From assembly GCA_913040875.1 (NCBI GenBank), contig CAJWHX010000085.1, positions 1-10,333 of the forward strand: DNA of 10,333 nucleotides, read 5' to 3'. Under the pieces are notes generated by a model. That model saw nothing but the letters and a program-made list of their open reading frames with translations, was not told where the DNA came from and searched no databases. The position numbers were made by a program, and so were the translations under genes. How positions within the stretch are numbered: the first letter of the stretch is position 1; the number at the start of each line of letters is the position of its first letter. The DNA is from an uncultured Pseudomonadota bacterium (GTDB taxonomy: Bacteria > Myxococcota > UBA796). This document shows, in pieces, positions 1 through 7,005 of the stretch.

Positions 1-144
1 TTTTTCAGGTTTGTTGATGCACATTGCGATCGCAATCTTGATGAAGGATTTGATTTATTTCTCTGTACAAATGATGATGGCGTATGTTTTCTTCATCCCA
101 GAATCTTGGGTGGTGTGGCTTGGCGATTGGCGCAACTGGATTAA
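1..144 (+). CDS. 3' end of an unrecognised protein gene (partial)
   Basis: An open frame enters from the left edge and ends at TAA (142-144), giving 47 residues with no start in the window. The fragment has an ordinary protein-like composition, with a 'FVDAHCDRNLDEGFDLF' stretch and the ending 'ILGGVAWRLAQLD'. I do not recognise the family. The stop lies 38 bases before the stop of the leftward mscS-like gene, a normal convergent arrangement, which supports this frame over the opposite-strand frame that would run into mscS. No terminator hairpin is visible in the 38-base gap. The call rests on composition and layout only. Confidence 0.5.
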   Translation, partial: FFRFVDAHCDRNLDEGFDLFLCTNDDGVCFLHPRILGGVAWRLAQLD

Positions 145-182
145 GATAAAACCCAGGATTTCGATCAAAGGTTGAAGCTGTT

Positions 183-1628
183 TTAGGAGGTTGGTGTCCC
201 CATAGAATAGAGATAGACATCTTGTTTTGTATAGGGGATTTCAATGCCGTGCTCGGTAAAGGTGGTATAAATGAGTGTATTCGCCTGGTCCTGAATTTTC
301 AGTAACCGTTCAGGGTGCTCAATCCACAATCGAAGTGTAAAGTCTAGACTGGAGGCTCCCATACTCGTGAAGTGTGCCACGGGTTCTAACTGAGGCTTGT
401 CTAGGATTACGTTGTCCAATTTCTTGGCGATATCCAGCAGCAGAGTTCGAATCTGTTCCACATCTGAGCCGTAGGCAACTCCAGCAGCAATCTCGATTCG
501 AGCGATACTGGTTTCTCCACCACTCATGTTGATAATTTGTGCATTGGCCATAATCGAGTTGGGGATGATGACCTCAATGTTTTCTGTTGTTAACAGTCGG
601 GTGCTTCGAAATCCAATGTGTGTGACACGCCCTTTGGTCTGATCGTCCAAGACTAGATAGTCGTGAAGTTTATACGGGGCATCCGATAGAATTGCGACCC
701 CTGCAAACAGGCTTGCCAACGTATCTTGAGAAGCATAGGCAACAGCAATCCCAATGACACCGGCTGATGTTATCCAAAGCATCACATCGATGTCCCACGC
801 TAAGAGCAGTAGGTAGACACTCATCGTGATGATAACAATGCGCAGCAGTAGATGAAAAATCGGTAAGGTTCGTTCATTGACAACGAGCCAATGATTGCTT
901 GATTCCAACATATGCTCGAGCAAGATTGAGCTACTCTTAAGAGCAACATGTGTCCACATCGCGATTAGTACGGACAGTGATAGACCATGAAATCCTCGGA
1001 CCCAGAAGTCGGAAAGAAGGCTGCTATTGATTGCGTGGCCGACACCAATCAAACCAATAGAGACACTGCTCGGCCACCGTATTAGTTCCAATAGTGTATC
1101 GTCCAAGTCGGTGTCTGTTTTCCGAGTTAGGCGACTGGTTATCGGTAAAACAACTTGGTGGACGATGATGGCAGAGATGACTCCAACGACAATTGCGGTA
1201 AGGCTCTGTAACTCGGTGGGTAGGTCGCGAAACCAGATAACAAACTTGAGAGGCGCGGGTAGTTGGTTCCATGCGATTGCTGTCATATATCCAGCGATCA
1301 CTGTTGCCAGTCCAATTGTTGTGATTGGATTGTTATCGTCTTCTTCTAGTCGACTGTTGTTCCAAAGTGTCCAAGCCCACCATATCGCGATGCAAACGGT
1401 ACTGATATTGGCAGGAGACCAGTTGCCTTCTGTTGGAAGGGGGGAGGACAAGAGGGCACTAGACAAGGCAATGATCCCAATGAGTCCCTGTAAAGTCCGA
1501 TAGAAAATTATAGGTGTTTCTGGATGGGTACTTGGGATATCGTCAAGTACAGAACGGTATATTCGTAATATGAGTAGCAACACAACTCCCATTGTGACCC
1601 ACAATATTGTACTCATCCAATCTTCCAT
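183..1628 (-). CDS. MscS-family small-conductance mechanosensitive channel
   Basis: A 481-residue inner-membrane protein, expected to open under membrane tension and release solutes during hypo-osmotic shock. About eight or nine hydrophobic segments are visible, starting near residues 8-24, 43-61, 76-89, 103-120, 142-162, 190-206, 213-230, 256-277 and 284-314. The last is the pore helix plus its continuation, with the Gly/Ala-rich 'AGVIGIAVAYASQDTLASL' (289-307). After it come the MscS beta-domain signatures 'GRVTHIGFRSTRLLTTENIEV' in part (333-353) and 'IPNSIMANAQIINMS' (355-369), then the C-terminal alpha/beta domain to ~470. It is longer than E. coli MscS (286 aa) because of extra N-terminal helices, as in YbdG/YnaI-type members. 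The start ATG at 1628 has AGGGG five bases upstream on the minus strand. It lies downstream of ssb on the same strand, but a terminator separates them, so it is probably transcribed on its own. Confidence 0.93.
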   Translation of the reverse strand: MEDWMSTILWVTMGVVLLLILRIYRSVLDDIPSTHPETPIIFYRTLQGLIGIIALSSALLSSPLPTEGNWSPANISTVCIAIWWAWTLWNNSRLEEDDNNPITTIGLATVIAGYMTAIAWNQLPAPLKFVIWFRDLPTELQSLTAIVVGVISAIIVHQVVLPITSRLTRKTDTDLDDTLLELIRWPSSVSIGLIGVGHAINSSLLSDFWVRGFHGLSLSVLIAMWTHVALKSSSILLEHMLESSNHWLVVNERTLPIFHLLLRIVIITMSVYLLLLAWDIDVMLWITSAGVIGIAVAYASQDTLASLFAGVAILSDAPYKLHDYLVLDDQTKGRVTHIGFRSTRLLTTENIEVIIPNSIMANAQIINMSGGETSIARIEIAAGVAYGSDVEQIRTLLLDIAKKLDNVILDKPQLEPVAHFTSMGASSLDFTLRLWIEHPERLLKIQDQANTLIYTTFTEHGIEIPYTKQDVYLYSMGTPTS

Positions 1629-1659
1629 GCAAACCCCTACATACAGTGACGGCTATTCC

Positions 1660-1665
1660 AGTATA
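1660..1665 (-). promoter_or_regulatory. possible -10 box for the mscS-like gene
   Basis: On the minus strand these bases read TATACT, five of six matches to the sigma70 -10 consensus, about 31 bases before the mscS start codon. The matching -35 position (GTGAAC at 17-bp spacing) is poor. The site lies between the ssb terminator and mscS, where a promoter is needed. The assignment is by pattern only. Confidence 0.25.
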
Positions 1666-1756
1666 TCCAGTTCAATAGGAGTGTTCACTAAGCCTTCTAA
1701 TTTGTATAGTGTACATGATGATGGAGGTCTGAGTTTTTACCGTGAAAAATTTTTAC

Positions 1757-1792
1757 CTAAAAAAGTAAAGAGGAGGAGCCGAACTCCCCCTC
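1757..1792 (-). terminator. Rho-independent terminator of ssb
   Basis: Read on the minus strand, GAGGGGGAG pairs with CTCCTCCTC (plus-strand 1784-1792 with 1770-1778), a 9-bp stem with one G-U pair and a 5-base loop. TTTACTTTTTT follows at once (plus-strand 1769 down to ~1759). The stem begins 24 bases after the ssb stop codon. The plus-strand reading has no T-tract, so the terminator acts leftward and separates ssb from mscS. Confidence 0.88.
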
Positions 1793-1816
1793 AAGGTACT
1801 CCAATTTAGTAGTTGA

Positions 1817-2179
1817 TTATTTTAATGGGACGAGTCCTTTGACTCCATCTTGGCGTTTTGGAAGCAGATGCATCTGTTGGCCCAATACATAGGTGCGAAA
1901 TTGCTTTTCTCCATCTTTTGACACCCATTGGTCTGTTTTTAGAGAGCCTTCAATGGCCACCAATGTGCCTTTGCTTAGGTATTTACAACAGGTTTCAGCT
2001 TGCTTCCCCCAAAATCGAACTTGATGCCAGTCGGTTGATTCTGTCCAGACATCGTTATTTTTGATGGGTCGATTGGTCGCAATTTGTAAGTCGACGTACG
2101 TCTTGCCAGTTGTGGTTGATTTGGCCTCTAGGCTTTTGCCCAGTCGACCCATGATAACTACAGTATTAATTCCACGCAT
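1817..2179 (-). CDS. ssb: single-stranded DNA-binding protein, short form lacking the acidic C-terminal tip
   Basis: A 120-residue OB-fold protein that would coat single-stranded DNA in replication, repair and recombination. The N-terminus 'MRGINTVVIMGRLGKSLEAK' is the classic SSB opening. Further family features are 'LQIATNRP' (31-38), 'DWHQVRFWGKQAE' (50-62), 'GTLVAIEGSLKTDQW' (71-85) and the closing strand 'RTYVLGQQMHLLP' (95-107). The start at 2179 is preferred over the in-frame ATG at 2194 because GGAG lies 9 bases upstream of it, and because SSBs typically begin just before this RGxN motif. E. coli SSB is 178 aa, with a flexible linker and a DDDIPF tip that recruits partners. Here the protein stops at 'KGLVPLK', with no linker and no acidic tip. 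It may be a second, specialised paralogue. It is terminated by the hairpin at 1757-1792. Confidence 0.93.
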   Translation of the reverse strand: MRGINTVVIMGRLGKSLEAKSTTTGKTYVDLQIATNRPIKNNDVWTESTDWHQVRFWGKQAETCCKYLSKGTLVAIEGSLKTDQWVSKDGEKQFRTYVLGQQMHLLPKRQDGVKGLVPLK

Positions 2180-2188
2180 AAATGATAA

Positions 2189-2192
2189 CTCC
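2189..2192 (-). promoter_or_regulatory. Shine-Dalgarno GGAG that sets the ssb start
   Basis: Minus-strand GGAG lies 9 bases before the ATG at 2179. It falls inside the reading frame if translation began at 2194, and no purine-rich site precedes 2194. This favours the 120-residue product. Confidence 0.55.
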
Positions 2193-2217
2193 ATTGAAAA
2201 AGGTTGAAAGTGCGTGT

Positions 2218-2235
2218 GTCCTCTGAAGTGAGGAC
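2218..2235. repeat. short inverted repeat in the ssb leader
   Basis: GTCCTC (2218-2223) and GAGGAC (2230-2235) form a perfect 6-bp dyad around a 6-base centre, about 40 bases upstream of the ssb start. It could be an operator or a leader hairpin. It has no T-tract in either direction and does not match a LexA box that I recognise. Confidence 0.35.
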
Positions 2236-2293
2236 GGACTCAAAATAGCAAAGATCATGCCGATATCTAAGTGCTTGAAATATTTGACAATTA

Positions 2294-2308
2294 CTATTGT
2301 TGCAATAG
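2294..2308. repeat. short inverted repeat upstream of ssb
   Basis: CTATTG (2294-2299) and CAATAG (2303-2308) form a perfect 6-bp dyad with a 3-base centre. It overlaps a second dyad, ACAAT/ATTGT (2289-2293 and 2296-2300). Small nested dyads of this kind can be transcription-factor sites, but chance is a real alternative in AT-rich DNA. Confidence 0.3.
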
Positions 2309-2625
2309 GGGTTCGTCGATTCCTATGTCGAAAATCTAGATGATCCGTCAGTTTCTATGCAGCGTGCGATTCTTTTGAGTAATTCAGCAGTGAATACAGT
2401 TGGATAGTGATTGGATACTGAACCGGTTTGTTGATTTTTCGAGACTGTGTAATTGAATGTGATGAACTTGCACGGTTTAGAAGATGCTCATAGATTTGAG
2501 ACACCAATGTAAAAAATGAAAATTATCCAAGCGTTATAAAGAGATATGGTAACCTTTAGCGTTCACAGGTCGATCCATTTCTGATTTTCTGTTAGATTGG
2601 AAGACAGATCATTTATGGAGCTGAC

Positions 2626-4542
2626 ATGATGTCATTTGTTGCAACATTTTTATTGAGTGGCTTTATGCAAACTGCTGCTGCTGTGGAGTGGCCAGACATC
2701 TCTGAACCAGCAACGCAAGCCATTAAAAAAAGCAATGATCGTGCCATCATCATCGCACTTGAAGAATACGAGAGCATGATGGGTGTTCGAAATGCTGGAG
2801 TCAACTCAGATGATTGGGAGAAATATTTTACAGCTGCATTGGGTCTGCCATCTTCTCAGGTGTCTGTTTTAAAAGATACGACTGCAAGTCGAATGCGAAT
2901 TGAAAATGAGTTGAAGCGCGCCGGAAAGAAGCTGAAAAAAGACGGAAAACTGTGGGTGATTTATATTGGTCACGGCATCACCATGTTCGATAGTGGTGAA
3001 GCGGCTATTTTACCTTATTATGCACCGACAGAACCGAAAGAACTGTATGCCTCTGCCATATCAACATCTGAGATCGCTAAGCTGATTGGAAAATCTGATG
3101 CACAAAGTATATTTGTGTTCGACGCTTCGTTCAATGGGCTCGATAGGAAAGGGAAGCCACTTGCGGAGGCGCTGCCCGCTCAACCAGGTGTGGTACCAAC
3201 CATCACTAAGAAAACGACAGTACTTTCTGCGGTGTCTCCAGATGAAATCGCAGGAAATTTGACTGAAAACGGCCGGCCTGCATTTTCCTATTTGGTACTT
3301 GGTGCGCTTCGAGGGTGGGCGGATTCGGATCAAAATGGTTGGATGAGTTTACTTGAGAGTGTAGATTATGCTTCGGTTGTCCTTGGTGGTCAAACCCCGA
3401 CAGTGAAAGGTCGACTGCGCAGACAAAAGATATCCGAAGCAGTAGAAGAAGGACCCAGTTTGGTTCGTGAACGATCTGCGATTACACCAGTAGATCCAAT
3501 GGCGATGGTTCCAGAGGGTATGCTTCAAGAGGGGGTATCCCTAGAATCTTTGTTGGGAGAGTTGGCTCAGCAGCGTGAGTATGAAGTGCAAATCCAAGAG
3601 GAAATCGACGATCAAGTATCGATCATTCGAGAGTCTGCAGCCGCACACTGGCAACGCATTCGAGGGTTTGCTGAGCAGCGCGTAGATGACCCCGCTCGTG
3701 TTGCGGTGTACGCATTTTTAAGAGAGTATCAAGATGTCGTGATCCAAGTGCAGGGTCAAGATTTTGAAGTGGATATTCCAGAGGTTCAGTTGGCTAGACA
3801 ACTCCTGAGTCAACTCGCGACGCCAACCATTCAAGGGGTGGAGTTTACTTGGGTTTCCGGTGGTGTATTTGAGATGGGGAACAGTCAAGTGAGTTCAATG
3901 GCACACAGTGTCCGTCTCAGTCATTCCTTTTATGTTTCGACCACAGAAGTGACACAAGCATTGTACCAATTGGTCATGGACGAGAATCCAAGCGCTAGCA
4001 AAGGAGATTTGTATCCCGTGACAAATGTATCTTGGTTTGATGCCGTTGCGTTTGCCAATGCGTTGAGTGCTTATGAAGGATTGGAACAGTGTTATGAAGT
4101 GTCCGGTGATTCCGTGACTCTACCGTTGGGGATGGAGTGCTTGGGATATCGGTTGCCCACAGAAGCTGAGTGGGAGTTTGTTGCTCGAGCCAATACTCCA
4201 GGTGGTTTCTCGGGTGGCGATCGATTGGCGAGACTGGCTTGGGTAGACAGCAATTCTGGTGGAGAGGTTCATTTTGTCGCTCAAAAAAGTGCCAATGAGT
4301 TTGGACTCTACGATATGAGCGGAAACGTCTCAGAATGGGTGTGGGATTGGTACGGAGAGTATCAGGTCTCAGACAATGTAGATCCGATAGGTCCTGGAAA
4401 AGGGGCGTATAAAGTCCAGCGAGGTGGTTCTGTTGTGTCGAATGTTGGTCAAGCACGGATTGATACCCGTCATCCTGTAGAGCCGGCATACCGCTCACCA
4501 TTTCAGGGTTTCCGCGTTGTGCGCACAGTACCAGATCTTTGA
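2626..4542 (+). CDS. exported caspase-like / SUMF1-like (FGE-sulfatase fold) fusion, probable pseudoenzyme
   Basis: 638 residues. Residues 1-19 are a hydrophobic leader ending 'TAAA', consistent with a signal peptide and cleavage near residue 19-20, though it lacks the usual basic N-terminus. Residues ~38-260 form a caspase-like (peptidase C14) fold: 'NDRAIIIALEEY' (37-48), a 'LKDTTASR' segment, and the catalytic-His motif 'YIGHG' with His116. The family's 'DACxxG' is 'DASFNG' here, so Ser168 replaces the nucleophilic Cys. Residues ~290-395 look helical. Residues ~405-635 match the SUMF1/FGE-sulfatase domain: 'GGVFEMGN', 'VTNVSWFDAVAFANALS', 'GYRLPTEAEWEFVARA' (507-522), 'DMSGNVSEWVWDW' (563-575), 'RGGS' (599-602) and 'FQGFRVVRT'. 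The region after RGGS has no cysteine, unlike catalytic formylglycine-generating enzyme. A binding or signalling role in the periplasm is inferred. The start has GGAG five bases upstream. The kinase gene begins 22 bases downstream, implying an operon. Confidence 0.88.
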   Translation: MMSFVATFLLSGFMQTAAAVEWPDISEPATQAIKKSNDRAIIIALEEYESMMGVRNAGVNSDDWEKYFTAALGLPSSQVSVLKDTTASRMRIENELKRAGKKLKKDGKLWVIYIGHGITMFDSGEAAILPYYAPTEPKELYASAISTSEIAKLIGKSDAQSIFVFDASFNGLDRKGKPLAEALPAQPGVVPTITKKTTVLSAVSPDEIAGNLTENGRPAFSYLVLGALRGWADSDQNGWMSLLESVDYASVVLGGQTPTVKGRLRRQKISEAVEEGPSLVRERSAITPVDPMAMVPEGMLQEGVSLESLLGELAQQREYEVQIQEEIDDQVSIIRESAAAHWQRIRGFAEQRVDDPARVAVYAFLREYQDVVIQVQGQDFEVDIPEVQLARQLLSQLATPTIQGVEFTWVSGGVFEMGNSQVSSMAHSVRLSHSFYVSTTEVTQALYQLVMDENPSASKGDLYPVTNVSWFDAVAFANALSAYEGLEQCYEVSGDSVTLPLGMECLGYRLPTEAEWEFVARANTPGGFSGGDRLARLAWVDSNSGGEVHFVAQKSANEFGLYDMSGNVSEWVWDWYGEYQVSDNVDPIGPGKGAYKVQRGGSVVSNVGQARIDTRHPVEPAYRSPFQGFRVVRTVPDL

Positions 4543-4564
4543 ACCATATTGTTGATGCACTTTT

Positions 4565-6919
4565 ATGAATTTCGATAGTCTATACATTGCGTTGCCCGCC
4601 AAGTCACCCACTGAGGTTCAGCAGTGGTGGAATGCTTTTATTAAAGTCAATTCAAATGGTGATCGGGAGGGATTCTTCAAGTGGCTGTTTGAGCAATCGT
4701 ACATTACTGAACTTCAGTATTGGGATGCGTTGGATGGTGCAGAGATGAGTCTGTTTGCAGATATAGACGCGGATTCTCAGATGCAATCAGTAGAAGAAAC
4801 GATAGCCCCTGAAACACCAGCGGATGCATATCAATTCATCGCCGAACTTGGTGCGGGAGCGATGGGAGAGGTTCACATTGTTAAAGAGGGCTTTCTCAAA
4901 CGCAAAGTTGCACTCAAGTTCATTCGAAGCGATAGAGCAAATGAACGATCTCAAGCTCGATTTGTACGAGAAGCGTTGATTACAGCTCAGCTAGATCACC
5001 CCAACATTGTCCCAATTTATAGCTATGAGCAGAATTTACAGGGTAATTCAGCGTATACAATGAAATGGATCAAGGGTCGAACCTTTGAAGAGATATTAAA
5101 GGATTGCTGTCTGGAAATTGATTCGGGAGTTCAGCAAGAAACTACGCCATTGGTTGAGCGTCTCGACTTATTTCTCAAACTTTGTGAGGCGATGCACTAT
5201 TCCCATTCTAAAAATGTCATCCATCGGGATCTCAAACCCGCAAATGTTATGGTGGGTCCATTTGGAGAATTGTATGTGATGGATTGGGGAATCGCTCGGG
5301 TTGTTGGTCAGCAAGATATCTTAGACCCAACGTTCGATGGAAATGCGGATGATGAGAAATTAGACTTGGCTGGGGACGGATTTGATACCCAAGACGGTTC
5401 AATAGTGGGGACTGTTGCCTATTTATCTCCAGAGCAAGCCCGTGGCGAGATTGCCAATCTTACTGTAGCCAGCGATCAATATGCTCTTGGGTTGATTCTT
5501 TTTGAACTCATTACCTTGACCAAAGCGGTCCAGCGAGGGAAGACCAAAGACATGCTGAGAAGAGCTCAGCGTGGTCAAATAGCCCCTGTGGTGCATTACA
5601 ATCCTGCGATCAATGTTGCCCCCGAACTGAAGGCCATCATTCGCAGAGCGTGCGCCTTCTCAGTGGAAGCCCGTTACGGTACAGTTGAGGACTTGGCAGA
5701 CGATATCCGCAGATATATGCGAGATGAACCCATATCTGTCTACAAAGATCCACCTCTCACAGTGGTCATGCGTTGGGTTTCGAAACATCGAATCCAGGCA
5801 TTTGCCTTGGGGGTATTGGTCATCTTTATCGGCATTGCAATATCCGTATATTCTCTCTCGAGTGAGCAGAAACTTCGGGAGCAGAATCTGATACGAGAGC
5901 AAGAATTTCAGGCCGCCATTAAAGTACGCAACAAGCATTTGGGGCAGCTCATGGCAGACAGTGCTGGTCAAGCCAACGAAATGGCTCAGTCACTTCTGTA
6001 TTTTGAAGGGTTGCTGCGTGAACTTACAGCGTCTGCAAAAACGAGATTGTTGTTTGCATCCAATGCGCCGTCGGTATCGGTGTATCACCACACAGATTAT
6101 CTGTCTCCGGAGACAGCCCCAGCAGACTTAGCGTTATCACCACGATATGATATTGAGCTGTCTACCCGGCATCCAGTGGTGAAATTGGCGCCGGGTGTGA
6201 CAGAGAATGCCCGGATTCAAAAGGAACAATCGTTGCTTGTTTCTTTAAAACCAGTGTTTCAAAGTGTTTTTGCTCAAAGTGTTTCAGAAGACCGATTGAA
6301 GTTTGAGGATTTGGACCTAGCCATTCGAGAGACCGGAACACCAATGGTGTGGACGTATGTGGCGTTGGAGACTGGGATTCACGTTGCGTATCCGGGCAAG
6401 GGCACATATAGCGCAGAGTATGATCCACGAAAACGACCGTGGTACCAGGGCAGTCTGACACACCTCAATCCGACTTGTTTACCTCCGTATGAAGATAGTA
6501 TGGGTCAAGGACTGTTGTTGCCTTGTACGATGGTTGTTTCTGGAGATAATGGTACCGTTCTTGGTGTGGCGGGTATCGAGTTGTCCTTGAAACAGTTCAG
6601 CCAAGATATTCTTGGCTTTCAATCTGTGGTCGTGGAAACGGAGGCCATGCACAGCCTCTTAATCTCTGAGAGTGGAGAGATTATTGCCACGTATAACAGT
6701 GAACAAGCAGTGGGTGAAACTCTGTCCAATGAGGTGGTTTTAAAGCAAATTCAGGCCGGTCGTTCTGGATACAGTTTGATCGATGACCGAACGCAGAAGG
6801 AAATTATACATGCCGATCCTTTGACCGTCCCAAAGGCTGAATTGTACCTGTATCAGCCTGTAGGAACTGACGGTTGGGTTTATGTGGTTCATGGAAGAGC
6901 CGCAGATGCACTGCCGTAA
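4565..6919 (+). CDS. transmembrane Hanks-type Ser/Thr protein kinase with C-terminal Cache-like sensor
   Basis: 784 residues. Residues 1-85 include a helical 'FFKWLFEQSYITELQYW' motif of a kind often seen ahead of bacterial kinase domains. The kinase domain is ~89-385. It has a Gly-rich loop 'GAGAMGEV' (96-103), catalytic Lys118 in VALK, Glu136 as the likely helix-C partner, 'HRDLKPAN' (220-227, Asp222, Asn227) and 'DWG' in place of DFG (240-242), a common bacterial variant. A long acidic activation segment follows (244-280), then 'GTVAYLSPEQARGE' (282-295). All key catalytic residues are present, so it should be active. One transmembrane helix lies at ~411-430. A long helix and a Cache-like sensor follow (~432-775), with the hallmark 'DPRKRPWY' (620-627) and 'GVAGIELSL' (667-675). 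One helix puts the kinase in the cytoplasm and the sensor in the periplasm. No clear Shine-Dalgarno precedes the start, so translational coupling to the gene ending 22 bases upstream is plausible. Confidence 0.93.
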   Translation: MNFDSLYIALPAKSPTEVQQWWNAFIKVNSNGDREGFFKWLFEQSYITELQYWDALDGAEMSLFADIDADSQMQSVEETIAPETPADAYQFIAELGAGAMGEVHIVKEGFLKRKVALKFIRSDRANERSQARFVREALITAQLDHPNIVPIYSYEQNLQGNSAYTMKWIKGRTFEEILKDCCLEIDSGVQQETTPLVERLDLFLKLCEAMHYSHSKNVIHRDLKPANVMVGPFGELYVMDWGIARVVGQQDILDPTFDGNADDEKLDLAGDGFDTQDGSIVGTVAYLSPEQARGEIANLTVASDQYALGLILFELITLTKAVQRGKTKDMLRRAQRGQIAPVVHYNPAINVAPELKAIIRRACAFSVEARYGTVEDLADDIRRYMRDEPISVYKDPPLTVVMRWVSKHRIQAFALGVLVIFIGIAISVYSLSSEQKLREQNLIREQEFQAAIKVRNKHLGQLMADSAGQANEMAQSLLYFEGLLRELTASAKTRLLFASNAPSVSVYHHTDYLSPETAPADLALSPRYDIELSTRHPVVKLAPGVTENARIQKEQSLLVSLKPVFQSVFAQSVSEDRLKFEDLDLAIRETGTPMVWTYVALETGIHVAYPGKGTYSAEYDPRKRPWYQGSLTHLNPTCLPPYEDSMGQGLLLPCTMVVSGDNGTVLGVAGIELSLKQFSQDILGFQSVVVETEAMHSLLISESGEIIATYNSEQAVGETLSNEVVLKQIQAGRSGYSLIDDRTQKEIIHADPLTVPKAELYLYQPVGTDGWVYVVHGRAADALP

Positions 6920-7005
6920 CAGTTGTTGGCGAGTATTGAGTCATGTTTATTCTGTCGACTGTTTCACTGTTCCAGAACCTTGTTAAACGAACTAGAGAGA
7001 TGTAA

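Larger units (their letters stand above)
2180..2625. other. divergent intergenic region between ssb and the caspase-like/kinase pair
   Basis: About 440 bases with no convincing ORF on either strand; the longest ATG-started candidate I looked at, at 2357, has 16 codons and no ribosome binding site. It must hold the promoters for leftward ssb and the rightward pair. I see two short inverted repeats (annotated separately) and an AT-rich stretch around 2508-2545, including TATAAA near 2537, but no convincing paired -35/-10. GGAG at 2617-2620 is the ribosome binding site for the gene starting at 2626. No tRNA or riboswitch-like fold is apparent by eye. Confidence 0.6.

Noticed and set aside
5..244. 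Leftward 79-residue open frame at the left edge
   Set aside because: It overlaps the end of the mscS-like gene and opposes a better-looking rightward frame ending at 144. Its composition (many His, Pro, Arg) is typical of an antisense shadow.
1027..1503. Rightward 158-residue open frame inside mscS
   Set aside because: It is fully antisense to a firmly recognised channel gene and has no recognisable motif.
2284..2312. TTGACA as a rightward -35 box
   Set aside because: No -10-like hexamer lies 16-18 bases downstream (AGGGGT at 17), and it is over 300 bases from the gene it would serve.
11..4560. Shared 10-mer GTTGATGCAC near 11-20 and 4551-4560
   Set aside because: It occurs in unrelated contexts (coding end and intergenic gap) with no extended similarity; probably coincidence.
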